Assembly: GCF_003288815.1 (NCBI RefSeq)
Contig: NZ_NHYM01000006.1
Location: 62,001 to 126,000, forward strand
DNA length: 64,000 nt
Source of the DNA: Helicobacter sp. 16-1353
GTDB taxonomy: Bacteria > Campylobacterota > Campylobacteria > Campylobacterales > Helicobacteraceae
Reading direction: 5' to 3'
Position 1 is the first letter of the stretch. Each line of letters opens with the position of its first letter. Made by a program: the position numbers and the translations under genes. The notes under the pieces were generated by a model that did not search any database, had not been told where the DNA came from, and worked only from the letters and a program-made list of their open reading frames with translations. This document shows, piece by piece, positions 9,557-18,456 of this stretch.

Positions 9557-9822
9557 TTTGACTTCGCGGAGGAACTAAGTTCCTCCTTGCGACGAAGGGC
9601 TTCACCCTTTCGAAACCCCTAAAGCTACGAATATTTTTGCTAAAGCAAAAAATTCGAGAAAGCTAAGGTTTTTATTTCGTATTCTAGCACTACTAGACTT
9701 TACGACGCTTTCAAAACCCCAAAACAAGGCTTTAGCCGAAGTTTCCTGTCAAAGCTATCCACCAAAGGTGGGAGAGGCGAAACCTAGTTTCGCCGGCAAT
9801 AGTGGAATCACTAGTTTTTTAG
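9557..9822. repeat. Composite hairpin repeat between metI and metQ (modules A, C, D, B)
   Basis: Module A begins TTTGACTTCGCGG (9557-9569) with an 8-bp stem GGAGGAAC/GTTCCTCC (9568-9575, 9579-9586). The stem sequence differs from the 8372-8390 copy, but pairing is fully kept. Module C is at 9656-9705. Module D (9716-9755) reads CCCCAAAACAAG...CGAAGTTTCCT. Module B (9757-9822) contains CCACCAAAGGTGGGAGAGGC and TTTCGCCGGCAATAGTGG. Modules A, D and B recur in this order inside the mod gene at 26590-26748. The rest of the gap (9823-10099) has more short TAGCTT/AAGCTA hairpins and no gene I can support. Confidence 0.85.
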
Positions 9823-10099
9823 CTAAGGACTTAGCCCTTTAAAACCCAAAGTGTAGCTTCCTTAAGCATAGCTTCGTGTAATATTGGCTTTAGCTAATTT
9901 CTTTGTCAAACCCCAACGACGCTTCTTGCGGTGTTATGCTTCGCCCAGAATCTAAGCTAATCTAAAAATTGCAAAGTAATTTTTAAGAATCTCGAAAAAA
10001 GGCGGTTGGTAAAAAATGCATTTTAGCCACCTAGCAAAGCTTTTTATTACTCCACATAAAATCAATAATCTTAGATTCTAGAATCTAAAAACCCTTATT

Positions 10100-10744
10100 T
10101 TACCTATATTTTCTTAAAAATTTCACTACCAAATCCCCGCTTGTTTGAATGATTTGCACTAAGATTATAATCGTAACAACGGAATACATAAGCACATCTG
10201 GGCGATATGTTTGATAGCCAATTCTTATCGCCAAATCTCCCAATCCACCCGCTCCAACTGCTCCTGCCATAGCCGAATAACCAATTAAACTTATTATTGT
10301 TATGACTATTGCATTGATTATCGAGGGCAAAGATTCAAGAATCATCATCTTTACAATGATGAATTTTGTTGCACCCATACTTTTTGTAGCTTCTATCAAA
10401 CCTTTATCAATCTCATCAAATGCCCCCTCAAAAAGCCTAGCTATAAATGGTGTAGCTGAAATGGTAAGCGGAATTATCGCTGTTGTGCTTCCCACACTCG
10501 TCCCAACAATCAATCTTGAGAGAGGTAAAAGTAATATGATTAAAATAATAAATGGGAATGAGCGGACAATATTGACAATCCCACCTAGAATCTTATTTAT
10601 CTTAGGCATTGGTAGAATGGAATTTTTCTTTGTAATACATAGAAATACACCAAGCGGAAGTCCAAAAATCACCGATAAAATGCAAGAAACTGATACCATA
10701 TAAAGCGTTTCTAATAATGCTTGTAAAATACTATCAAATATCAT
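10100..10744 (-). CDS. metI: MetI, methionine ABC transporter permease
   Basis: 214 residues with about five hydrophobic membrane segments, the usual MetI size. It has the ABC permease EAA-type loop SMGATKFIIVKMMILESLPSI, preceded by FDEIDKGLIEATK, and GYSAMAGAVGAGGLGDLAIR near the end. Its ATG follows the metN stop directly, so it is co-transcribed and coupled. It forms the inner-membrane channel for D/L-methionine with MetN and the two MetQ-like receptors. Confidence 0.95.
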   Translation of the reverse strand: MIFDSILQALLETLYMVSVSCILSVIFGLPLGVFLCITKKNSILPMPKINKILGGIVNIVRSFPFIILIILLLPLSRLIVGTSVGSTTAIIPLTISATPFIARLFEGAFDEIDKGLIEATKSMGATKFIIVKMMILESLPSIINAIVITIISLIGYSAMAGAVGAGGLGDLAIRIGYQTYRPDVLMYSVVTIIILVQIIQTSGDLVVKFLRKYR

Positions 10745-11779
10745 TTAGCATTCCCTTATAGTAGAATCTTCTTTAGATTCCACTTTTAGATTTTGTATCG
10801 TAATGCCCTGCCCTTTTAGCCATTTTAGACATTCATCTACTATAAAATCATTCCCTAAAAATTTTACCACCAAATGCCCCACTTCCGCACTTTGAAACTC
10901 CTCGATACTACCACTTAAGATATTTACATCAATATTAAATTTCTTAATCATTTGGCTAATAAGCGGACTAGAGGCGTTTGGACCTGTGAAAATGACCTTA
11001 TAAACATTGCTTTTATCGCTTAGTTTATCGATGATATTTTTCTCACTTAGTGGCGGTAGATAGGAGATTAGCTCTTTTGTAACTGCTTCTTTTGGATTGA
11101 TGAAAACCTCTTCTACCTCGCCTCTCTCGATAATCTCGCCATTATTAATTACACACATTTTATTGCAGACCTCTTTTACAACCTCGATTTGATGTGTGAT
11201 TAGCACCACGCTCAAGCCAAAATCGCTTTGAATCTTCTGCAACAAATGCAAAATTGACTTCGTAGTCTTAGAATCTAGTGCCGAAGTCGCCTCATCGCAA
11301 AGTAGCAAATCTGGACTATTTGCCAACGCCCTTGCAATCGCTACTCTCTGCTTCTGTCCGCCACTTAATTGGCTTGGGTAATAATCCACCTTATCACTTA
11401 GTCCAACTACCTCTAAAAGTTCATAAACACGGGATTTTATCTTGGATTTTTCCCATTTTGCAATCTCTAGGGCAAATGCCACATTTCCAAACACATTCCT
11501 AGAGCTAAGCAAATTAAAATGCTGGAAAATCATACCTATTTTTTGTCTGGCTAGTCGTAATTCGCTTGGATTTAGCTTACTTAAATCCTTGCCATTTACG
11601 ATAACCTCGCCGCTACTAGGCGTCTCTAGCAAGTTTATAATCCTAATAAGCGTAGATTTCCCCGCCCCGCTAAAGCCGATAACGCCGTAAATATCGCCAT
11701 TTTCTACCTCTAAATTGATATTTTTTAAAGCATGGAATCCATTTGGATAGATTTTATTAATATTATTTAGCTTAACTAT
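10745..11779 (-). CDS. metN: MetN, methionine ABC transporter ATPase, apparent ATA start
   Basis: ATPase subunit of the methionine importer, 344 residues if started at ATA 11779, the normal MetN length. From there it reads VKLNNINKIYPNGFHALKN, Walker A GFSGAGKST (35-43), Q-loop FQHFNLL, signature LSGGQKQR, Walker B LLLCDEAT, an H-loop THQ, and a C-terminal NIL/ACT-like regulatory domain (about 260-344). In this frame no ATG, GTG or TTG occurs between the upstream stop and codon 50 (TTG 11632), which is beyond Walker A and cannot be the true start. AGGAG lies 7 bases before the ATA. Either AUA is used or ATG mutated to ATA. Directly followed by metI. Confidence 0.9.
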   Translation of the reverse strand: MVKLNNINKIYPNGFHALKNINLEVENGDIYGVIGFSGAGKSTLIRIINLLETPSSGEVIVNGKDLSKLNPSELRLARQKIGMIFQHFNLLSSRNVFGNVAFALEIAKWEKSKIKSRVYELLEVVGLSDKVDYYPSQLSGGQKQRVAIARALANSPDLLLCDEATSALDSKTTKSILHLLQKIQSDFGLSVVLITHQIEVVKEVCNKMCVINNGEIIERGEVEEVFINPKEAVTKELISYLPPLSEKNIIDKLSDKSNVYKVIFTGPNASSPLISQMIKKFNIDVNILSGSIEEFQSAEVGHLVVKFLGNDFIVDECLKWLKGQGITIQNLKVESKEDSTIREC

Positions 11780-11966
11780 TGAAAATCTCCTAATTATTTA
11801 TTGAATTCCCTATTTTGGGATAAAAATAGATTTATTTTTAGGTTAAATTGCCCATAAATTCTTATAAAAAATATTGGGATTATAGCAGAAATTATTAAAT
11901 CTTAATATGTATTTTTAAAAAAATGCTATATTTTTGCTACATAAATTAATTTTCTATTTGGCTTAA

Positions 11967-12284
11967 AGCTCGTATTTTAAGGATTTTATTAGATTTTATT
12001 TCACAAAGCATATTATCTATAATAATTTTAATTTTGCGATTATTTCTGCCAATGTTGGCAAATATGTGGAATCTAGCGAAGAAAATGAGAAAAAAGCCAT
12101 TGCAGAATCCGCCATAGAATCCAGCGTAGATTCTATGGAATCCACATTGGAATAATCCGCTACAGAATCTAGCATAGAATCTACAGCATCCACACTAAAT
12201 TCTTTAGATTCTAGCAACCCCAAATCGCCCAAAAATCGCAATATAAATAAAAAACGCCAAGATTCTAGAATCCAAGCTAGATAA
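11967..12284 (+). pseudogene. Gene fragment with Glu-Ser/Asp-Ser repeat, interrupted by a stop
   Basis: The frame is open from 11967 to a TAA at 12153-12155 and then reopens to 12284. It reads a short normal stretch (YNNFNFAIISANVGKYVESS) and then ES/DS repeats (AIAESAIESSVDSMESTLE, stop, SATESSIESTASTLNSLDSS). No usable ATG precedes it. It looks like the end of a lost gene carrying the same GAATC-type expansion seen in thyX, lutC and mod. The original gene is not recognisable. The flanks 11780-11966 and 12285-12497 are AT-rich, with no feature I can support. Confidence 0.4.
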
Positions 12285-12497
12285 ATTAGGCTATCTCTAC
12301 TTTAGATTGCGTAGTAATAAGGCATAAGTGTTACAATCTAGCAACAGAGCAGTTTTTATTATTTATATTGCGGATTTGGCGGAGTTTTTAAATGCGGTGA
12401 TTTTGTGGATTTTGGCTAAAGTTTGGATTTCATATTTTGCAAGAATTGTAGAGCTTATTTAAGAATCTTATAAGGCTAGGAGAAAGTTTATAAATTC

Positions 12498-12506
12498 TGC
12501 TATACT
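12498..12506 (+). promoter_or_regulatory. Extended -10 promoter for the glycosyltransferase
   Basis: TGCTATACT is an extended -10 element (TGnTATACT) 35 bases before the gene start; no clear -35 is seen. Confidence 0.4.
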
Positions 12507-12540
12507 CTAGGCTTTTAATTTTATGCTTAAAGGGAAAGAA

Positions 12541-13930
12541 ATGCAGAGATTGCAGATAAAACATATTTTTTATTTTTGTATGGTTTTAGTGCCATTTTTG
12601 GCTATTGTGCTTTTTAATATCAATAGAGAATCACTTTGGGGAGATGAAGCCTTTAGCGTTATGACAATAGGGGGGGGGGAATCCCAAATGGAATCTAAGT
12701 CAATTTTGGGAGATAATATTCTACGATGTCCATCCATTTTTATATAATCTTTTACTTCTTTTCTATTCGAAAATCTTTGGCAATAGCGACTTTATTTTAA
12801 GATTTTTTAGTAGCATTTGGATTATTTCTTGTGCTTTTATAAGCTATATCTTGCTACTTAGGTTTATAAATTTTAAAACTGCCTTAATATTTCTTGCTAT
12901 TTTTATGCTAAATCCAAATACTATTTATTACGCCCAAGAGCTAAGAAACTATGCAATGCTACTTGGAAACTCAAGTATATTTTGCGTTATTTGCTTTATT
13001 GTTTATAAAATAATGCAAGGGAAAATAGACAGAAAATATGCCAATAGATTCTACATCGCCCTAGCATTGCTTGGTGTAAGCTTGGTTTTAACGCATTATT
13101 ATGCATATATTTTTATATTCTCAAGTGGGATTATTATGATTTGCCTTAGTCTAAAGCAAAAAAGATTTATAAAACAAACATTGCTAACATTTATTTTTAT
13201 TGGACTAGTTGGGATAATATGGCTTGGTGTGCATATAGAAATTGGTGGCTTATTAGATAAGATTCTAGATTCTCACAAGGGGCTTACTTGGGTTCATGAT
13301 GGGAATCTATTCTCATTAATATTTTCTATTATATTAGCTAGTTTGGGGAAATATGGCTGGGGGATTTTTATTATATCTTGCATTTATTTAGTAGTGAAAT
13401 ATAAGCTGGAGTTTATAAAGATAGTAGCAGATTACTTGCCTTTTATCTTGATTATTATCTTAGAGCTTGGGATTATTAGCCTTATATATCATTTTGGGAC
13501 AAAGACAATGACAACTAGATATTTTGTGATGCTTTATCCATTTATTTATCTTTTTATAGCAATTGTTTTTAGCATATATTTTAAGAATCTAGTTCCAATT
13601 ATTTTATTATCTGCACTTATCTTGCATTCGATTTATTTAAGCCATATTTATAAAAAAGAAGATATTAGGGCTGCAAGTGAGTATGTAAGGGGAGAATTTA
13701 ATCCAAAAAATTGCAAATTACCGATTGGTTGGATTGCCTATGCTAGGTATTTGCCAGAATATGAGATTATAGAAAAGCCTATTTTGCAAGAAAATTGTGA
13801 TTTGATTTTCTTTGGTGTGGATAACTCTAGTGATTTTAAATCCACGATTGAAACCTTAAAGCAACACAATATTAGCTCATACAAGATAAAAAGCTTTAAT
13901 GGCGGAATTGTGGTGGTTAAAGATAATTGA
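12541..13930 (+). CDS. GT39-like membrane glycosyltransferase, phase-variable, OFF in this sequence
   Basis: Probable polyprenyl-phosphate-sugar-dependent glycosyltransferase (PMT/ArnT fold) of the inner membrane. ATG 12541 follows AAAGGGAAAGAA. The N-terminal part has one membrane segment and the acidic motif SLWGDEAFS. A G10 tract (12670-12679) then throws the frame to a stop at about 12745. Sense continues in the next frame as FYDVHPFLYNLLLLFYSKIFG, the typical GT39 second motif, through many membrane segments to 13930. With nine G residues the frame is continuous (462 codons, no stop). OFF here, ON at G9 or G12. The substrate is unknown; a surface glycan is likely. The 3' end converges with the next gene. 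Confidence 0.8.
12670..12679 (+). repeat. Poly-G(10) contingency tract in the glycosyltransferase
   Basis: Ten consecutive G within codons after SVMTI. Such homopolymers slip during replication and are the usual Helicobacter/Campylobacter phase-variation device. The length seen gives a truncated product of about 68 residues. Confidence 0.9.
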
Positions 13931-13957
13931 TTTATAGAAAATGAAAAATAATGATTA

Positions 13958-16380
13958 TTAATCAAATAAACTTCGCTCCACACCCTTAAGTCGATAGAAT
14001 CCAGAATCTATAGATGCGATTTCCTCTAATGTATCGCGGATTAAATCCTTGCTTGGGATTATGCCATTTTTAAGTAGCGGGATAACCTCCAAGCAAATAT
14101 CATCAAAACTCACTTTTTTTCTCTGTCGTTCGCAACTTCGTAAAAATGAAATAATAAAATATTTAGTCCTATCTCTAATATCTATAGTATGATTTTTGAA
14201 TTTTTCACCTTTTTTGATATGGTATTTTTTACTCGTCTCATCGTAATCAAAATGCTGATTTATAATTGGCGTTAGATTCTCAAACATTTTTCCTAGTTCG
14301 TGTAAAAATCCAAGCTCCAAGCCTTTTATAGTAAGCTCACCATAGATTTCCTCTAAACTCGCCCCATTATCTTTTGCAATAATTGCTTCAATATTATTCA
14401 TAACCAAGCCCAAAATATCGCCAAACTGCTCTTGGGTTCTTGCTTTTGGCTTGTCTATTTTTTTGAAATGCATTATAAGCTGTCCGCTTAGCACGGTGAA
14501 AGGATTTTGTCGTTTTTTAAAGGTTGTTTGCCCATTATTTTGCCTAACACTTCCAATATATTCAAAGCCGATTTTTTCTGCCTCTTCTACTAGAATCTGC
14601 CATAACTGCGGGTCTTGGTGTTGAAAAACAAAGCTTAACCATCGATTATATTTTAATACCCTATACATTTCTTGTAGGCTTTTTATCATTAGTTCGTGGT
14701 ATTGTGCCCTACTTTTTTCTAAGCTACCTTTTTCTATACATTCTTTTTCTCTTAAATTTTTATCCACTTCAAAATCAAGCCAAGCATTCCACATTGTGCT
14801 TAAATCAAGGTAGGGAATCTTAGCTCCATAAGGTGGGTCTGTATAAATATAATCAATGCTTTTAGATTCTATTTCTTTTAGATTTGTTGCGTCTGCTTGA
14901 AAGATTTTTTCAGTATTTTCTATAGATGAATTGCTTTTATTTGATTCCCTATTCTTTAGCGTAGAGCCTTGAAAATCTTTAATAATATCTTGCATTGAAT
15001 GGGAGTAGAGTTTATAAAATATGGGGTAGTTTTCTAACTCCTCTTTACCTTTTATAACTCGTTTAATTTTGCCTCTAAAAACATCATCTATATTAAGAAA
15101 ATCCGGTTTTGGTGCTATTCTATAACGATAATAGCGACTTATTGCAGATGCTGGACCCCCTTTTGGGGTATTATGATATGTTAAATTAATCAAGGTAACC
15201 GTATTATAAAACGCCAATAATAGGCTATATCTAAGATTTCTTTTATGGATTCTAGATTCTTTATTGCCACTTGGAATGGTTTTTTTAAAAATAATTTTTC
15301 GCAATATTGCAAGTTCTGCTAATTGCATAGGGCTAAATAGCTTTAAAAGCGAATCCACATCGCTACCTTTTGGCAATATCTCATCTTTTGGAATCCACAG
15401 TAAATCTTCTTGTTTTTTAATACTAGCAGTTTCACCAAACTCCTTGTCTATGGCATTTGGATAATATGTTGCATTTTTTAGAATCTCTTTTGCTTGATTT
15501 TTATCTTTTGGCTTTAATGTTTCCAATTCACTTATAATCTCTTCGCTTAAATCATAAAATTCGCCTAGATTCACTTTCGCACTCAAAGCTTTTGTTAGAA
15601 AAATCGAAAGTGGATTTAAGTCTGTGTGGATTCCAAGTCGATTATTCATCATCGCTTCTATAGCAGTTACGCCACTACCGCCAAATGGGTCGAAAACAAC
15701 ATCTCCTTCATCAGTAAAATTCTTAATATTTAAAGCCACTATATCCCAACTCTGCCTTGTAAAATACGCCGTGCAACCAAAATATCTCGCTTTTGCTTGT
15801 TTTTTTGGATTATCAATTGTTTTTGGCAAAGGGCGAGAAAGATACCATTCATCGTCTTTTTTAGGGCTTTTTAGGTTGGGCGTTAGTTGTTTTAGTGATT
15901 GCAATGGAGTTGTGAGATATTGCTTTAAGAGTGGAAATTTAGCTTGAAATTCATCTCTTAGATTAATCTCTAGCAATAGATTCTGCCCTAATGTCTCAAA
16001 AAGCATAAAATAATATCCATTGCAAAGGGCATAATAAGGGGATTTAATATCTGGATTGATAGCGTAATAAAATGCTTGTCGCTCGGCTTTAGAGCCTAAG
16101 TTTATATTTATATTTGGTGCTTTTGCATCTAATACACAATGTGGCTTAGAATCCACATAAAGCACATAATCTGGGAATCTCGTTAATGTGATTTTTTGAT
16201 TTGAGCCGAGTATGGTTTGGCTTGTGATTTTTAGCGAGAGAGCTAATTCTAATGGCTTTGGATTTTTAGAATCTTTTGCGGTAAAATCGCAGTGTTGCAA
16301 GAGTGGCATAATGATAAATTCCCTAATGGAATCTTCCTTAATCCCCCCCCCATATCGTCTAATAAATTAAAATTTATCAT
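13958..16380 (-). CDS. DNA methyltransferase fused to an HsdR_N-like nuclease domain; phase-variable, OFF as read
   Basis: With a ten-G tract the frame runs from ATG 16380 (AAAGG six bases upstream) for 807 residues. It reads MINFNLLDDMGGGIKEDSIR, then EFIIMPLL, the conserved opening of type I R-subunit N-terminal domains, and PDYVLYVDSKPHCVLDAKAP, a PD-(D/E)xK-like core. The methylase follows: SAM motif VFDPFGGSGVTAIEAMM, later YTDPPYGAKIPYLDLSTMW (motif IV). The C-terminal ~200 residues are helical. Here the tract has nine G, so translation from 16380 stops after about 40 codons. An internal ATG (16309) would skip the first 24 residues and keep both motifs, so some product is possible. It is probably a single-chain restriction-modification enzyme or a DUF1156-like methylase. 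Confidence 0.75.
16343..16351 (-). repeat. Poly-G(9) contingency tract at the methyltransferase N-terminus
   Basis: Nine C on the plus strand, nine G in the coding sense. It lies 27 bases inside the gene, just before the conserved IKEDSIREF. Ten G restores the frame. Confidence 0.9.
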
Positions 16381-16410
16381 AGTTTGCCTTTGAGATATTT
16401 ATAAACATTG

Positions 16411-17850
16411 TCAATCTATACGATAGTGAGCCCCAAGGCTTTCTTTTCGATTTAATGCTTGGGTGATTATTTGTTTGGCGACTAAAAGTCTTAGTTTTAA
16501 TAATCTCCCAATCTCACTAAGAAGCATCACTTCAATCCCACCAAGTGCAGAATCCAAACCACTTTGCGTTCTTGCTATGCCGACTTTATTCCACATAATT
16601 TCTCGTAAAATATTTTTTAATCGCTCATCGCCATCTTTTTCTAAGATTTCATTATTTAATGGAAAGTGTCGTTCTCCTGTGCTAATTGTGGAATCTATGA
16701 TATTATTTGCAGCGATTTTGCCAAATACAAGTCCCTCTAAAAGCGAATTTGAAGCAAGTCTATTTGCTCCGTGTGTGCCGTTATTCGCACATTCACCTAT
16801 TGCATAAAGATTTTCCATATTTATTACCCTAGCATCTACATCTGTGGCGATTCCGCCCATAGAGTAATGAAATGCTGGTGAAATAGGGATTCTATCTTGC
16901 GGAATCCTAAGCCCATAAGAAGTAAGCTGACGATAGATATTTGGAAATCTACTCTTAAAACCATCTTCGCTAAAATTACTTAAATCCATATATGCTTGTT
17001 GCTTATTCTTCATACAATAATCAAAAATAGCCCTTGATACAATATCTCTTGGTGCTAATTCACCCCTTTTATCATAATCAAATAAAAATCTCTTATTATT
17101 TCCATCTACTATCATTCCTCCATCGCCTCTAACTGCCTCGCTAATTAGTTGTTTTCTGGCGTGTGGAGATTCCACATAAACGGTTGGGTGAAATTGTAAC
17201 ATCTCCATATCTCTTAATTCCAAATTATGTTCTAGCATAATCCCGTGTAAATCACTGCTTATTGTATATGCATTTGTATGATACTTGAATAATCCACCTA
17301 CTCCGCCACTGGCTATCACAACATTATTAGCATATATATTTAGAATCCCTTTTAGTGTCCTAACACAAACACCATATACTTTTTTATCCTCTATTAATAA
17401 GTCTATAATAGTAGCATTCTTCCACAATGTATGTTTAAGATTCTTGATTAAATGAGTATGTAGCATTCGCCCTGTGCCATCTCCATTGCTATGAATTATC
17501 CGCGATATGCTATGTCCGCCCTCTTTGGCAAATAAGATATTATTATTAGAATCTCTATCAATATTAAAATCTTCTTTTATTAATTCATCTAAAACTTCCA
17601 AACTACCTTCACTTAAAAGCTTGAGAGCATTTTTATTGTTTAGATTACTTCCTGCATCAAGTGTATCTTTGATATGTAAAGGAATATCATCTTTGCCATT
17701 TGCAATAGTGATTCCACCTTGTGCATAGAATGTATTGCATTCCCAAGGTTGAGCTTTGCATAATATCAAAACCTTAAGATTCTGTGGCAAATGCCTAGCA
17801 CAATATAGCCCTGCAACCCCTGCTCCAATGATTATAACATCGTATTTCAT
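16411..17850 (-). CDS. nadB: L-aspartate oxidase NadB
   Basis: FAD flavoprotein oxidising L-aspartate to iminoaspartate, the first step of de novo NAD synthesis. 479 residues. The FAD-binding GAGVAG motif is at the N-terminus (DVIIIGAGVAGLYCARHLP). Family stretches include TFYAQGGITIA, HSISRIIHSNGDGTGRMLH, MEMLQFHPTVY, ISPAFHYSMGGIATDVDARV and GECANNGTHGANRLASNSLLE. It is slightly shorter than the E. coli enzyme (540), with a reduced C-terminal helical domain. The partners nadA and nadC are not in this window. A small lipoprotein gene ends 3 bases upstream, so the two are probably co-transcribed. Confidence 0.95.
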   Translation of the reverse strand: MKYDVIIIGAGVAGLYCARHLPQNLKVLILCKAQPWECNTFYAQGGITIANGKDDIPLHIKDTLDAGSNLNNKNALKLLSEGSLEVLDELIKEDFNIDRDSNNNILFAKEGGHSISRIIHSNGDGTGRMLHTHLIKNLKHTLWKNATIIDLLIEDKKVYGVCVRTLKGILNIYANNVVIASGGVGGLFKYHTNAYTISSDLHGIMLEHNLELRDMEMLQFHPTVYVESPHARKQLISEAVRGDGGMIVDGNNKRFLFDYDKRGELAPRDIVSRAIFDYCMKNKQQAYMDLSNFSEDGFKSRFPNIYRQLTSYGLRIPQDRIPISPAFHYSMGGIATDVDARVINMENLYAIGECANNGTHGANRLASNSLLEGLVFGKIAANNIIDSTISTGERHFPLNNEILEKDGDERLKNILREIMWNKVGIARTQSGLDSALGGIEVMLLSEIGRLLKLRLLVAKQIITQALNRKESLGAHYRID

Positions 17851-17853
17851 TAT

Positions 17854-17994
17854 TTATCTTTCTTCTATTGTTTTTGACGTTGTTTCTTGGGATTCTGTGG
17901 AATCATTTGAATAAAATGGGTCTGCCTTATAACCACAACCAGCTAAAATAAAACAAATAAAATATGCTACAATTACTCTATGAAAAATATTCAA
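17854..17994 (-). CDS. Small lipoprotein, LptM-like
   Basis: A 46-residue protein from TTG 17994, with GGAG eight bases upstream. It has a short signal sequence and lipobox FILAGCGYKADPFY, where the Cys-Gly-Tyr-Lys start resembles the LptM/YifL family of tiny lipoproteins (typically CGxKGPL). The tail is polar and Ser/Thr/Glu-rich (SNDSTESQETTSKTIEER). It ends 3 bases before nadB. Its start overlaps the divergent DciA-like gene by 15 bases. LptM assists maturation of the LPS translocon LptD in enterobacteria; that role here is only inferred from similarity. Confidence 0.65.
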   Translation of the reverse strand: MNIFHRVIVAYFICFILAGCGYKADPFYSNDSTESQETTSKTIEER

Positions 17995-18456
17995 TCTATC
18001 ATCTCCAATATTACAAAACAAAGTCAATTTAAACCTTTAAATAGATTTAAAATTATAAACAAACTAATAGCCACATTACCATATAATCTAAGAAAATCCG
18101 CTCTTTATTCTAGCATAAAAGGTGAAATGCTTCTAATCGCATTTAATCACCCAACAAGTGTGAGCGAATTTAATAATTATAAACAAAAAATTATGTTAGA
18201 TATATTAGAGCAATTAAAGATTCTATATAAAGATACCAAATATTTTGATGAAATAAAGGATATTAAAACGATAAAAGCCTATTTGCCTAGAAATATTTTA
18301 AATAATTTTGATATGCCCGGAATGGAAAATATAACTGAAAATGCTATGATTGAATACTACAAAGAGCGTGCAAATGGTAGTTTTTATATCTCCAAAGATA
18401 GTCCATTTTATAATCACTTTAAGGAAATACAATCAATCATAAAAAATAATCAATGA
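17980..18456 (+). CDS. DciA/DUF721-like small protein
   Basis: 158 residues, no signal or membrane segment. The N-terminal half (IISNITKQSQFKPLNRFKI, LIATLPYNLRKSALYSSIKG, EMLLIAFNHPTSVSEFNNYK) resembles DUF721/DciA-type proteins, which recruit the replicative helicase DnaB in bacteria lacking DnaC. The match is weak. It overlaps uvrC by 4 bases (ATGA), so the two are coupled. No clear ribosome-binding site is seen, and the start may lie slightly downstream because it overlaps the divergent lipoprotein start. Confidence 0.5.
   Translation: MKNIQSIISNITKQSQFKPLNRFKIINKLIATLPYNLRKSALYSSIKGEMLLIAFNHPTSVSEFNNYKQKIMLDILEQLKILYKDTKYFDEIKDIKTIKAYLPRNILNNFDMPGMENITENAMIEYYKERANGSFYISKDSPFYNHFKEIQSIIKNNQ

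Noticed and set aside
8361-10099. CRISPR-like array between metQ and metI
   Set aside because: Repeats are few, unequal in length and spacing, and hairpin-based; there are no spacers and no cas genes.
10302-10703. Plus-strand 133-codon frame inside metI
   Set aside because: A shadow of the metI permease, with no motif.
12017-12241. Minus-strand frame with DS/ES runs
   Set aside because: The repeat DNA is open on both strands; the plus-strand reading has the ES phase seen in real genes, and neither has a recognised domain.
13738-13983. Minus-strand frame at the glycosyltransferase end
   Set aside because: A shadow of the glycosyltransferase 3' end, with no independent support.
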